A stretch of 59,120 nt of DNA. Source: CAVCAD01 sp036653735. Lineage in GTDB: Bacteria > Bacillota_I > Bacilli_A > RF39 > UBA660. Made by a program: the position numbers and the translations under genes. Of the stretch, positions 15,695-22,813 are shown piece after piece (positions within the stretch are counted from its first letter, which is position 1; the number at the start of each line of letters is the position of its first letter). Below the pieces are notes generated by a model. It did no database searches. It was not told where the DNA came from and saw only the letters and a program-made list of their open reading frames with translations. The stretch lies in assembly GCA_036653735.1 (NCBI GenBank), contig JAVVTI010000003.1:1-59120 (forward strand), in the 5' to 3' direction.

Positions 15695-17424
15695 TAAATA
15701 TAAAAGATAATGAGAAACTAAGCATTATTAATCATAGCTGTGCTCATTTATTAGCACAAGCTGTTAAACATCTATATCCAGGTGCTCTATTTTGGGTAGG
15801 ACCAGTAATAGATGATGGTTTTTACTATGATATTGATTTAGGAAATGATGCTATTAAAGAAGAAGATTTATTAAAACTAGAAAAAGAAATGAAGAAAATA
15901 AGTAAGGATGGAAAAAGAATATATAAGAGAATTATAAGTAAAGAAGAAGCTCTTGATATGTTTAAAGATGATCCATATAAAATTAATCTAATTAATAATT
16001 TTAATAAAGATGAAGAAATAAGTATTTACACACAAGGTGATTTTACTGATTTATGTAGAGGACCTCACTTAGAAAGCGTTAAAGAACTTAAATATTTTAA
16101 ACTTCTTAAAACTAGTGGAGCTTATTTCTTAGGTGATTCTAAGAATAAAATGCTTCAAAGAATATATGGAATATGTTTTAGTGAAGAAAAAGATCTAAAT
16201 GATTATCTAACTATGCTTGAAGAAGCAAAGAAAAGAGATCATAAAGTTTTAGGAAAAGAATTAGGTCTCTTTATGATTAGTGAGTATGGACCTGGTTTTC
16301 CAATATGGCTTAATAATGGAATGATCCTTAGAAAAGAACTTGAAGATTTTTGGTATAAAGAACATACTAAGGAACATTATAAGTTTATTAAAACACCTAT
16401 TATGCTAAGTAAGGAATTATGGGAAACTAGTGGACACTGGTTTAATTATAAAGAAAATATGTATACAAGCTATATAGATGATCGTCTATTTGCTATTAAA
16501 CCAATGAATTGTCCTGGTTCATTACTTGTATATAAAGCAGGAATACATTCCTATAAAGATTTTCCTCTAAGAGTAGGAGAGTTAGGTTTAGTTCATAGAC
16601 ATGAAGCAAGTGGTGCTTTAAATGGTCTTTTTAGAGTAAGATGTTTTACTCAAGATGATGCTCATATATATATAAGTGAAGATTTAATAGAAAGTGAAGT
16701 AGTATCATTAATTAATTTTATAGATAGAATGTATAAAGTATTTAATCTAGAGTATAGAATAGAACTCTCTACAAGACCACTTGATAAGTTCATAGGTAAA
16801 ATAGAAGTTTGGGATAAAGCAGAAAATGCTTTAAAAGATGCACTAAATAAAATGAATGTTGATTATAAAATAAATGAAGGTGATGGAGCTTTTTATGGAC
16901 CTAAACTTGATTTTAAAGTAAGAGATTCACTTGGAAGAGAATGGCAGTGTGGTACTATACAACTTGATATGAATTTACCTGAAAGGTTTGATATAACATA
17001 TATTGATAAAGATGGATCTAAGAAAAGACCTATTATGCTTCATAGAGTAATATATGGTTCTATAGAAAGATTCATTGGTATTTTAATAGAACACTATGCT
17101 GGAGCTTTTCCTCTTTGGTTAAGCCCTATGCAAGTAAATATAATACCTGTAAACAACTCATATCACTCAATATATTCTAATAATATATATAATGAACTTC
17201 TTAAAGCTAATATAAGAGTAAATATAGATGATAGAGAAGAAAAGTTAGGATATAAAATAAGAGAAAGTGAACTTAAAAAAATTAATTATATAATAGTTAT
17301 AGGCGATGAAGAAGTAAAAAATAATACTATTAGTCTTAGAACTAGAGGAAATGATAAATTTTCTACATATAAATTAGATGAGTTTATAGATAAAATATTA
17401 AAAGAAATAAATAATAAAGAATAA
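15691..17424 (+). CDS. thrS: Threonyl-tRNA synthetase lacking the TGS domain
   Basis: Charges tRNA-Thr. The 577-residue product starts directly with the editing domain: HSCAH (residues 13-17) and DLCRGPH supply the His, Cys and His of the editing site. The class II catalytic core follows, with MNCPGSLLVYK, FRVRCFTQDDAHIY and motif 3 in HRVIYGSIERFIGIL. The C-terminal anticodon domain has NIIPVNN and NIDDREEKLGYKIRE. The usual N-terminal TGS domain of about 60 residues (present in the roughly 640-residue Bacillus/E. coli enzymes) is absent, as in mycoplasmas. Expression is controlled by the upstream T-box, and the start overlaps the small ORF before it. Confidence 0.96.
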   Translation: MINIKDNEKLSIINHSCAHLLAQAVKHLYPGALFWVGPVIDDGFYYDIDLGNDAIKEEDLLKLEKEMKKISKDGKRIYKRIISKEEALDMFKDDPYKINLINNFNKDEEISIYTQGDFTDLCRGPHLESVKELKYFKLLKTSGAYFLGDSKNKMLQRIYGICFSEEKDLNDYLTMLEEAKKRDHKVLGKELGLFMISEYGPGFPIWLNNGMILRKELEDFWYKEHTKEHYKFIKTPIMLSKELWETSGHWFNYKENMYTSYIDDRLFAIKPMNCPGSLLVYKAGIHSYKDFPLRVGELGLVHRHEASGALNGLFRVRCFTQDDAHIYISEDLIESEVVSLINFIDRMYKVFNLEYRIELSTRPLDKFIGKIEVWDKAENALKDALNKMNVDYKINEGDGAFYGPKLDFKVRDSLGREWQCGTIQLDMNLPERFDITYIDKDGSKKRPIMLHRVIYGSIERFIGILIEHYAGAFPLWLSPMQVNIIPVNNSYHSIYSNNIYNELLKANIRVNIDDREEKLGYKIRESELKKINYIIVIGDEEVKNNTISLRTRGNDKFSTYKLDEFIDKILKEINNKE

Positions 17425-17471
17425 AATGTTAAATATTGGTAATAATAATCTTAGCTAGAAAGCAAGTAAAT

Positions 17472-17500
17472 TTGACAAATACATATATTTGTGGTATAAT
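17472..17500 (+). promoter_or_regulatory. Consensus promoter of the 17533 gene
   Basis: TTGACA, 17-bp spacer, TATAAT, with a TG two bases before the -10 box. Confidence 0.85.
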
Positions 17501-17532
17501 TTATGAACAATTAAGAGGGGGTAAGGTTATTT

Positions 17533-17958
17533 ATGAATAATAAGTTTTTATTAGACTACATTGATGAAAATAACTTTAAGAAACTAGAAAGAAGTTTGAA
17601 GAAGTATAATATGATGGCATATAAGAAATTAATGTTTGATTATTATCCTAAATTAAGAAATGGTGTTTTGCTTGGCAAGCTCTTATCAATTGATAAACAT
17701 GAGCAAACAGAAAACTATGAACTTAAGCTTCCAACAGATAATTTATTTGTTAAAGTATATGGTGAAGTTAAATTAAATTATACTGTTTATAAAAGTGAGA
17801 ATACTGTTATGTTAAATTCCTTAGAACCTAAAGGTATATTAATGGACGGACATAAAAGTGAACTTACAGCATATAAAGGTATTATGATATCTAAGAATAA
17901 TGCTCAAAAAGAAATGTTTAAAATTGATCTTCTTTGTGCTTTAGAAGAAAATAAATAA
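17533..17958 (+). CDS. Unknown conserved-looking cytosolic protein
   Basis: 141 residues, soluble, no signal or membrane segment, and no family I recognise. The N-terminal third is helical and lysine-rich (FKKLERSLKKYNMMAYKKL). The remainder alternates hydrophobic and polar residues, as in a beta barrel or sandwich (GVLLGKLLSIDKHEQTENY; LFVKVYGEVKLNYTVY). It has a near-perfect promoter and a GGGGG-containing SD, so it is probably well expressed and monocistronic. A long hairpin terminator follows. Confidence 0.75.
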   Translation: MNNKFLLDYIDENNFKKLERSLKKYNMMAYKKLMFDYYPKLRNGVLLGKLLSIDKHEQTENYELKLPTDNLFVKVYGEVKLNYTVYKSENTVMLNSLEPKGILMDGHKSELTAYKGIMISKNNAQKEMFKIDLLCALEENK

Positions 17959-17968
17959 GTATATATAA

Positions 17969-18002
17969 AAAATAATAGAAAATATAAATTTTCTATTATT
18001 TT
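17969..18002. terminator. Bidirectional terminator, 14-bp stem
   Basis: AAAATAATAGAAAA pairs perfectly with TTTTCTATTATTTT around TATAAA. It lies between convergent genes and overlaps the sortase stop codon at 17996-17998. Confidence 0.8.
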
Positions 18003-18847
18003 CTTTTCTCTCTCTTTATTAATTTTGCATGTAATACAAGTCTTGATGTTCTATCATTTTCTTTACAAGTAGAAAGTGTAATAATTTTATCCTTACTATT
18101 TAATGGTACATTATAAGGATAAAGACTTCTTTTACTTATAGTATTAAGAAAATTATTATATTCATCTTCTCCATTAAAAGAAGTTGTTATATAGTATGTT
18201 TCAGCTAAAATAGTATATACAGAAAATACTTGCCATAAAGTATTTTCTTTAGGTGTAGAAATATATATTATTTGATTATCTTTATTTTTTTGCCAAGAAG
18301 GAAGTAATATATTCTTAAGAGTACCAAACATAGTTTGTCTCTGTCTGCCATGACCATATATAACAGTATTTAAATCAAATTCTACAAAGTTATTTCTATA
18401 ATCACTAAATATCCATCCAGCACCATTTAATGATTTATCAAAAGCATGAGTTAGATAATAATCATTATCATTAGACTGAACTATAGGATAATTTATATTT
18501 GAATTACTCATCTTTATCCATCCTACAGTATCATTATTTTTTTTAATTAAATCAATAAAGTCTACACTTATTAATGGCTTTTTAATAAAATCCCAATAAT
18601 CATTCTCTTTAGGTAGATTCTTATTATCTATTATTTCTGTATTAGATGAATCTTCTACTATAGTTATACTTGTTTTATTATCAATATTATTAGTTATATC
18701 ATTTGATTTCTTATTATCTATTTCCCATTTAATAAGAGTATAAATACAAACTATCACTAATATAGAAGATATTAGTAATAATAGTATTAATGCTATTTTA
18801 CGATATATTGGTTTAAGTTTAGTTTTATTATTTTTTCTTTTTTTCAT
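17996..18847 (-). CDS. srtB: Class B sortase
   Basis: Membrane transpeptidase that cleaves a C-terminal sorting motif and links surface proteins to the wall. The 283-residue protein has a basic N-terminus and one membrane anchor (about residues 18-38), then a linker and the sortase barrel: catalytic His166 in YGHG, Cys261 in LSTC, and Arg269 in SRLVLHAKL. GWIKMSNSNINYPIVQ and NGAGWIFSDYRN are typical of class B. A candidate substrate in this window is the NPQTGD protein at 52933. The minus-strand promoter ends 6 nt before the ATG and no SD is present, so translation is probably leaderless. Confidence 0.92.
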   Translation of the reverse strand: MKKRKNNKTKLKPIYRKIALILLLLISSILVIVCIYTLIKWEIDNKKSNDITNNIDNKTSITIVEDSSNTEIIDNKNLPKENDYWDFIKKPLISVDFIDLIKKNNDTVGWIKMSNSNINYPIVQSNDNDYYLTHAFDKSLNGAGWIFSDYRNNFVEFDLNTVIYGHGRQRQTMFGTLKNILLPSWQKNKDNQIIYISTPKENTLWQVFSVYTILAETYYITTSFNGEDEYNNFLNTISKRSLYPYNVPLNSKDKIITLSTCKENDRTSRLVLHAKLIKREKRK

Positions 18848-18853
18848 GTGTCA

Positions 18854-18882
18854 AGTATATAATAAAAATAGATATTTTACAA
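18854..18882 (-). promoter_or_regulatory. Promoter of the sortase gene, leaderless arrangement
   Basis: Read on the minus strand: TTGTAA, 17-bp spacer, TATACT, then only 6 nt (TGACAC) before the ATG at 18847. Transcription would start at or next to the start codon. No SD-like sequence is present. Confidence 0.65.
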
Positions 18883-18909
18883 TTTTTAAGCGTTTTTTGT
18901 AATATTTAC

Positions 18910-18938
18910 TTGTCAAATGAAGCAAGATATGATAATAT
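18910..18938 (+). promoter_or_regulatory. Probable promoter of the two-tRNA operon
   Basis: TTGTCA, 17-bp spacer, TAATAT, about 11 nt before the first tRNA. The -10 match is imperfect (4/6), and an overlapping GATAAT is an alternative. Confidence 0.5.
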
Positions 18939-18949
18939 TATTAAGCAAT

Positions 18950-19026
18950 GGACTTTTAGCTCAGTTGGTTAGAGCATCCGGCTCATAACCGGACGGTCGT
19001 AGGTTCGAGTCCTACAAAGTCCACCA
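18950..19026 (+). tRNA. tRNA with CAT anticodon (probably tRNA-Ile2, otherwise elongator tRNA-Met)
   Basis: 77-nt cloverleaf with encoded CCA: acceptor GGACTTT/AAAGTCC, D-arm GCTC/GAGC, anticodon stem CCGG/CCGG around CTCATAA, and T-arm with GTTCGAG. A CAT anticodon serves initiator Met, elongator Met or lysidine-modified Ile2. The G1-C72 pair and lack of the three G-C initiator pairs exclude the initiator. The acceptor and anticodon stems resemble tRNA-Ile2 of Bacillus and mycoplasmas, which I favour from memory rather than by comparison. If so it needs TilS, which is not in this window. Confidence 0.9.
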
Positions 19027-19029
19027 TAT

Positions 19030-19114
19030 GCAGGTGTGGCGGAATTGGCAGACGCGCTAGACTTAGGATCTAGTGGAGTGATTCGTGGGGGTTCAAGTCC
19101 CTTCACCTGCACCA
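19030..19114 (+). tRNA. tRNA-Leu (TAG anticodon)
   Basis: 85-nt class II tRNA with encoded CCA: acceptor GCAGGTG/CACCTGC, anticodon loop CTTAGGA, a long variable arm (GTGGAGTGATTCGTG region), and T-arm GGTTCAAGTCC. It sits 3 nt after the previous tRNA and shares its promoter and terminator. Its 3' end borders an accessory patch with IS remnants, and tRNA-Leu genes are common integration sites, but I see no duplicated 3' end in the window. Confidence 0.95.
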
Positions 19115-19127
19115 AATGATTATACTT

Positions 19128-19149
19128 CCCGTATTTACGGGCTTTTTTT
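19128..19149 (+). terminator. Intrinsic terminator of the tRNA operon
   Basis: CCCGT-ATTT-ACGGG hairpin followed by CTTTTTTT, 14 nt after tRNA-Leu. Confidence 0.9.
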
Positions 19150-19547
19150 ATATATAAATTTAGCTAAGATCTTATTTAGGTCTTATCTTTCTAAATTATT
19201 TAATGTATCTATTATATTTTTTTGTATTTTAGGGAATATTATAAATGTTATTATTAAAAGTGATAAATATGTCAAAGTTAAAATGTGAGAGTTTTTATTT
19301 CATATATAAAAACCAATTATGGAAAGTGACATCTATTATTAGTATACTTTTTTTGACAAATACACATGTAGATAGCGATTATCTTTTTTACTTTTAAAAT
19401 ATTTATGTTTAATATGTGATTTTCAATGCTTTTTTATATAATTGTTAAAAAATAATTTATTTCTTTTTATTAATTTATTTATGCTACTCAGCATAGTGTA
19501 AAGTATTTATTTTTATCATTTGTTATAAATCGAAAGGTAAAAAAATA
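19150..19547. other. Intergenic region without a recognisable gene
   Basis: About 400 nt of AT-rich sequence. It contains an isolated TTGACA (19353-19358) with no proper -10 at the right spacing. I see no conserved coding frame, RNA gene or clear inverted repeat. Confidence 0.5.
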
Positions 19548-19556
19548 TGATATAAT
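19548..19556 (+). promoter_or_regulatory. Extended -10 promoter of the metallopeptidase gene
   Basis: TGATATAAT: TG, one base, then a perfect TATAAT. No good -35 lies at 17 bp. The gene starts 21 nt downstream behind AAGAAAGG. Confidence 0.5.
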
Positions 19557-19577
19557 TAGGAAGAAAGGTAGTTGAAA

Positions 19578-20207
19578 ATGATGTCTAGATTACAAAGAGA
19601 ACAAGAATTATTAAATAGTGGCTTAGTAGATTCTATCAAGGGTGTGTTTAAAGACAAAAATGTAAAAATTACAGATAAATATTATCTGTTATTAGCTGAT
19701 TATGTAGATAGTATTGCACAATTAGATTTTGAAGGTGGGTTATTTCTTGATCCTGTTCAAGTAGCACAATCACTACCTAATGTTTTAACAGATATCGCGG
19801 AAGCTAATATTGGTGGAATTCATGGAAGAACAGATGGTACAAAAATTACAATGAATCAATATTCAGATTACAATACAAATAAATTATATTTTTTTCATGA
19901 ATTAACTCATGCAATTCAAACAAAAATGGTTGATGATCATGAAGAATGTGCTTTTTATAATGGACAAACAGGTATGTTTTTAACAGAAGGAACAACACAG
20001 TTTACAGCAGAAATTTTATATAATATATCAAACGGAACTAATATACAGTATAGAGAACAACAAAATACAGTAAGAGGACATAAAGAGCATACTCCATATA
20101 GTCCTTTATCAGAATATCAATTAAATGGAAACTTTTTAATGTTATTATCAAGCTCAATGGGGGTACCGGTTAATCAATTATTAGCACTAGGATTTAGAAA
20201 AGACGGA
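19578..20207 (+). CDS. HELTH zinc metallopeptidase, 3' end lost in assembly gap
   Basis: 210 codons are visible before the run of N. The protein has the zincin motif HELTH (FFHELTHAIQ, about residues 114-118) and a downstream glutamate in LTEGTTQF that could be the third zinc ligand (gluzincin type). There is no signal peptide, so it may act inside the cell or be exported another way. I cannot place it in a named family. Threonine is almost always ACA here, whereas neighbouring core genes prefer ACT, which suggests recent transfer. The ATG at 19578 has correct SD spacing (AAGAAAGG); the in-frame TTG at 19572 is too close. The sequence after the gap gives no reliable C terminus. Confidence 0.75.
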
Positions 20208-20307
20208 NNNNNNNNNNNNNNNNNNNNNNNNNNNNNNNNNNNNNNNNNNNNNNNNNNNNNNNNNNNNNNNNNNNNNNNNNNNNNNNNNNNNNNNNNNNNN
20301 NNNNNNN
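20208..20307. other. Assembly gap (100 N)
   Basis: Exactly 100 unknown bases, the conventional length for a gap of unknown size. It interrupts the metallopeptidase gene and is followed by IS-like sequence, consistent with an unresolved repeat. Confidence 0.98.
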
Positions 20308-20402
20308 TGTTAATTTAAATGTGAAGTGCAACCCCTAGTATTTAAAAAAGACAGATGAATGCCTTATACTAGTTTTGTTCAAAAAGAAAGGAAAATTCAC
20401 AT
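20308..20402 (+). mobile_element. Possible end of an IS30-like element (remnant)
   Basis: The stretch after the gap contains GTGAAGTGCAACCC and then a GAAAGGAAAATTCACATG start-like region. This resembles the terminal repeat and transposase leader of IS30-family elements in Bacillota as I remember them. The reading frame after the ATG stops after nine codons, so no transposase is encoded on this side. The match is by eye and weak. Confidence 0.3.
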
Positions 20403-20459
20403 GTTAAGAAAGATAATAAAATTAAAATGAAAATATTTAAGTAAAATATCATTATTTAA

Positions 20460-20665
20460 TTATAATGCAACAATTTTATCAACTAACCATTTTTTAATAT
20501 TCCTTTACTAGGATAACCTAATTCTCTAATTGTAAAAGATATACATTCATCATATTCTAAATAATGTGAAACTGCTTATTAATTTGATCTTCAGTGTGTC
20601 TACTCATATAAAAATAATTATTTTCTTTTAAGACATTTTTATAAATTTGCGGTAATATTATTCAT
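20460..20665 (-). pseudogene. Degenerate IS3-family transposase OrfA
   Basis: On the minus strand a GGAG site and ATG open a short frame. Homology-like segments then continue through several frameshifts: MSRHTEDQINKQF, then YLEYDECISFTIRELGYPSK, then KKWLVDKIVAL and a stop. RELGYPS followed by a KKW helix is the typical helix-turn-helix region of IS3/IS150 OrfA proteins. At least two or three frame breaks, one in a run of A, make it non-functional. No OrfB or intact element is visible. Confidence 0.6.
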
Positions 20666-20752
20666 AAGGGAAAACTCCTTCTATTAGTTTTTTATAATAA
20701 TTAAATTATACTAGAGGTTTTCCTTTTTGTATACCCGAAACCATTTTGCACT

Positions 20753-21055
20753 ATCTTAAAGTTAGTACAAAATAGATTCTCTGATCATGGCTTATATATA
20801 TTAGATGAGCCAGAAGCCGCTTTGTCTCCTAATAGACAAATGTCTTTGCTATGCTTAATAGATGAATTATCAAAAAAAGGTTCTCAATTTATTATATCTA
20901 CACATTCACCAATTTTATTATCCTATAGAAATTCAGATATTTATGACTTAAATAATTCATTTAAAAAAATTAAGTATGAAGATACGGAAATTTATAGAAC
21001 ATATAAAATGTTTTTAGATAATCCAGATGGTGTGTTGCATCAATTATTAGATTAA
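20753..21055 (+). pseudogene. C-terminal fragment of an AAA/ABC-type ATPase
   Basis: About 100 codons with ILKLVQNRF, then the Walker B and D-loop LYILDEPEAALSP and the switch histidine region FIISTHSPILL. This is the C-terminal half of a soluble AAA family ATPase of about 240 residues. The Walker A half is missing, and IS3 remnant sequence lies directly upstream, so insertion probably removed it. A shorter frame with TTG at 20822 is open to the stop, but it could not bind ATP alone. Confidence 0.75.
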
Positions 21056-21083
21056 TCATTCATACAAATATAATAGTTTTAGA

Positions 21084-21112
21084 TTGTATAGAATATTTAT
21101 AAATGCTATAAT
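21084..21112 (+). promoter_or_regulatory. Promoter upstream of the DUF4177 gene
   Basis: TTGTAT, 17-bp spacer, TATAAT with an immediately preceding TGC (extended -10). Confidence 0.75.
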
Positions 21113-21139
21113 AATATGTGAAAGGAAAATCAACGTATT

Positions 21140-21331
21140 ATGAAAGAATATAAGATTTTAACTCAAAAGGATAAATGGTTTTCAGGTAAATTTAGTCCGG
21201 AAAAATTAGAGGAAGCTCTTAATAGTTATGCTCAGCAAGGATGGAAAGTTACTGCAACTGCTACGGCTGATGTTCCTGGTTTTGGTGGTAATAGACAGGA
21301 GCTTGTTGTTATTTTAGAAAGGGAAAATTAA
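21140..21331 (+). CDS. Small DUF4177-type protein
   Basis: 63 residues with the pattern of the DUF4177 family: an initial EYKILTQKDKWF strand, a helix with LEEALNSYAQQGWKV, and a final RQELVVILERE strand. Function is unknown across the family. The stop codon abuts the next ATG directly, so the two small genes form an operon. It has a good promoter. Confidence 0.75.
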   Translation: MKEYKILTQKDKWFSGKFSPEKLEEALNSYAQQGWKVTATATADVPGFGGNRQELVVILEREN

Positions 21332-21631
21332 ATGGCATATACTACTATTTATGAAGATGTTATATTTATTGAGGGAGATAATTCAAAAGCTAAGAGATTA
21401 AAAGAAATTAAAACACATTTAGGTGGCTTTGGTGCTCAATTTAAAAATTTAGACAATGTAAAAAGTTCTTTAGCACAACAGGTAAAATTATTAAATGGTA
21501 ACTGTTTGCTAGATTTTAAATATGGACAAAAAAGTTCTTTATTATCAATAGATGATGTTAAATTTTTTGGCAATGGTGTTGCTGGTATTTTAGACGAAAG
21601 TGAATATAAAAAAATCATTGATAATAATTGA
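21332..21631 (+). CDS. Unknown small protein cotranscribed with the DUF4177 gene
   Basis: 99 residues, soluble, with a glycine-rich turn (HLGGFGAQF) and a segment GNCLLDFKYGQKSSLLSIDDVKF that looks like beta strands of a small alpha/beta domain. I do not recognise a named family. It starts immediately after the DUF4177 stop and ends just before tmk, so all three may be one transcript. Confidence 0.7.
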   Translation: MAYTTIYEDVIFIEGDNSKAKRLKEIKTHLGGFGAQFKNLDNVKSSLAQQVKLLNGNCLLDFKYGQKSSLLSIDDVKFFGNGVAGILDESEYKKIIDNN

Positions 21632-21647
21632 AGGAAGGAATTTAAAA

Positions 21648-22316
21648 ATGGAAAAAGGGAAAATTATAGTTGTTGAAGGTGCTTGTGATGGAATAGGCAA
21701 AACCACTCAGTTTGAATTATTAAAAGAGAGTCTTATTGAAAGTGGAAAAAATGTTGTTTATCATCATTTTCCTACCTATGATACTTATCATGGTTCTCCA
21801 GTTGAACATTATTTAAAAGGTGACTATGGAAGACCAGAAGATCTTTCTCCATATTTTATTAATAATTTATATGCAGTTGATCGTGCTATTATATGGTACA
21901 CTAAGCTAAAAGAAATGTATGATTCTGGATGCACTATTTTACTTGATAGATATACAACTTCTAGTTTGATTTATCAAAGTGCTTGTATAACAAATAAGAA
22001 AGAAAAAGAAAAGTTTCTAGATTTTGTAGCAGATTATGAATATAATAAAAATGGTATAAACCAACCAGATATAGTTATTTTCTTAACAGCTCCATTTGAT
22101 CTAGTAACTAAAATGAGAAATAATAGAAAAAATAATGACGGTGTACTAAATGATATACATGAAAAAGATTTAAATTTTATGAAAAAAGTATATAAAAGTG
22201 CTTTGTTTGTTTGTAACTATTTTGGTTGGGAAAAAATAGAATGTAATAAAGGAAGTAAAATGAAATCTATTGAAGAAATACATGAAGAAATAGTAAAAAT
22301 ACTTAATGTGAGGTGA
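21648..22316 (+). CDS. tmk: Thymidylate kinase-like nucleotide kinase with expanded P-loop
   Basis: Predicted to phosphorylate dTMP to dTDP. The 222-residue protein has a P-loop region EGACDGIGKTTQ, one residue longer than the usual EGxDGxGKTTQ of Tmk. It also has the DRYTTSSLIYQ motif that binds the nucleotide base and phosphate, and a LID-like segment with MRNNRKNNDG. The longer P-loop might indicate a distinct subfamily of deoxynucleotide kinase. Start: AAGGAAGG precedes ATG 21648; an upstream in-frame GTG at 21600 overlaps the previous gene. It precedes the thioesterase by 4 nt. Confidence 0.8.
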   Translation: MEKGKIIVVEGACDGIGKTTQFELLKESLIESGKNVVYHHFPTYDTYHGSPVEHYLKGDYGRPEDLSPYFINNLYAVDRAIIWYTKLKEMYDSGCTILLDRYTTSSLIYQSACITNKKEKEKFLDFVADYEYNKNGINQPDIVIFLTAPFDLVTKMRNNRKNNDGVLNDIHEKDLNFMKKVYKSALFVCNYFGWEKIECNKGSKMKSIEEIHEEIVKILNVR

Positions 22317-22320
22317 TAAT

Positions 22321-22749
22321 ATGAATAATATAAAAGAAGAACTTATGGAATATGTAAATTCGCTTAAAAATTTTAATTCGCATAATAATATTACTATTAC
22401 TAAAATAGAAAATAATTATGCACAAGGCGTATGTAAAATTACTAAAAATAGTTTAAACCCTTTAGGTACTGCTCATGGTGGGGTAATTTATTCATTAGCT
22501 GATGCAGTAATGGGAATGGCTGCAGCATCTACTGGTAAGAAACTTGTTACTCAGTGTAGTAATATATCTTATTTTAAAAGTGTTACTAAAGGAAATATAA
22601 GGTGCGATAGTACATGCTTAAAAGAAGGAAAGAATGTATCTGTATTTGATGCTAAAATTTATGATGATAATAATAATTTAATAGCTTATGGAACTTTTAA
22701 TGCATATTTTATGGGTAATATAGATATAGAGAAAGATATAATAAAATAA
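22321..22749 (+). CDS. Hotdog-fold thioesterase, PaaI type
   Basis: 142 residues. The central motif NPLGTAHGGVIYSLADAVMGMA matches the HGG-x-x-x-x-x-x-D signature of PaaI/4HBT thioesterases, with the aspartate in the hot-dog helix. GKKLVTQCSNISYFKSVTKG provides the next strands. It would hydrolyse an acyl- or aryl-CoA thioester; the substrate is not predictable. It follows tmk by 4 nt. Confidence 0.88.
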   Translation: MNNIKEELMEYVNSLKNFNSHNNITITKIENNYAQGVCKITKNSLNPLGTAHGGVIYSLADAVMGMAAASTGKKLVTQCSNISYFKSVTKGNIRCDSTCLKEGKNVSVFDAKIYDDNNNLIAYGTFNAYFMGNIDIEKDIIK

Positions 22750-22798
22750 AAAAATATTAATATAAGAATACTCTTACATATATTTTTTTTACTAACTA

Positions 22799-22807
22799 TG
22801 TTATAAT
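22799..22807 (+). promoter_or_regulatory. Extended -10 promoter giving a leaderless nrdD-like mRNA
   Basis: TGT followed by TATAAT at 22802-22807. The ATG follows after exactly 6 nt (22814), so the transcript would start at the start codon. There is no SD and no convincing -35. Confidence 0.65.
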
Positions 22808-22813
22808 CTTATC

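Noticed and set aside
19085..19288. Open frame beginning MGVQVPSPAP overlapping tRNA-Leu
   Set aside because: It starts inside the tRNA-Leu 3' half, a well-known source of spurious MGVQVPSPAP-like peptides, and crosses the terminator.
19353..19381. A promoter at the isolated TTGACA
   Set aside because: No -10-like hexamer lies at 16-18 bp, and no gene follows within a reasonable distance.
20308..20318. Using the codons after the N run as the metallopeptidase C terminus
   Set aside because: The gap length is a placeholder, so the reading frame across it is unknown.
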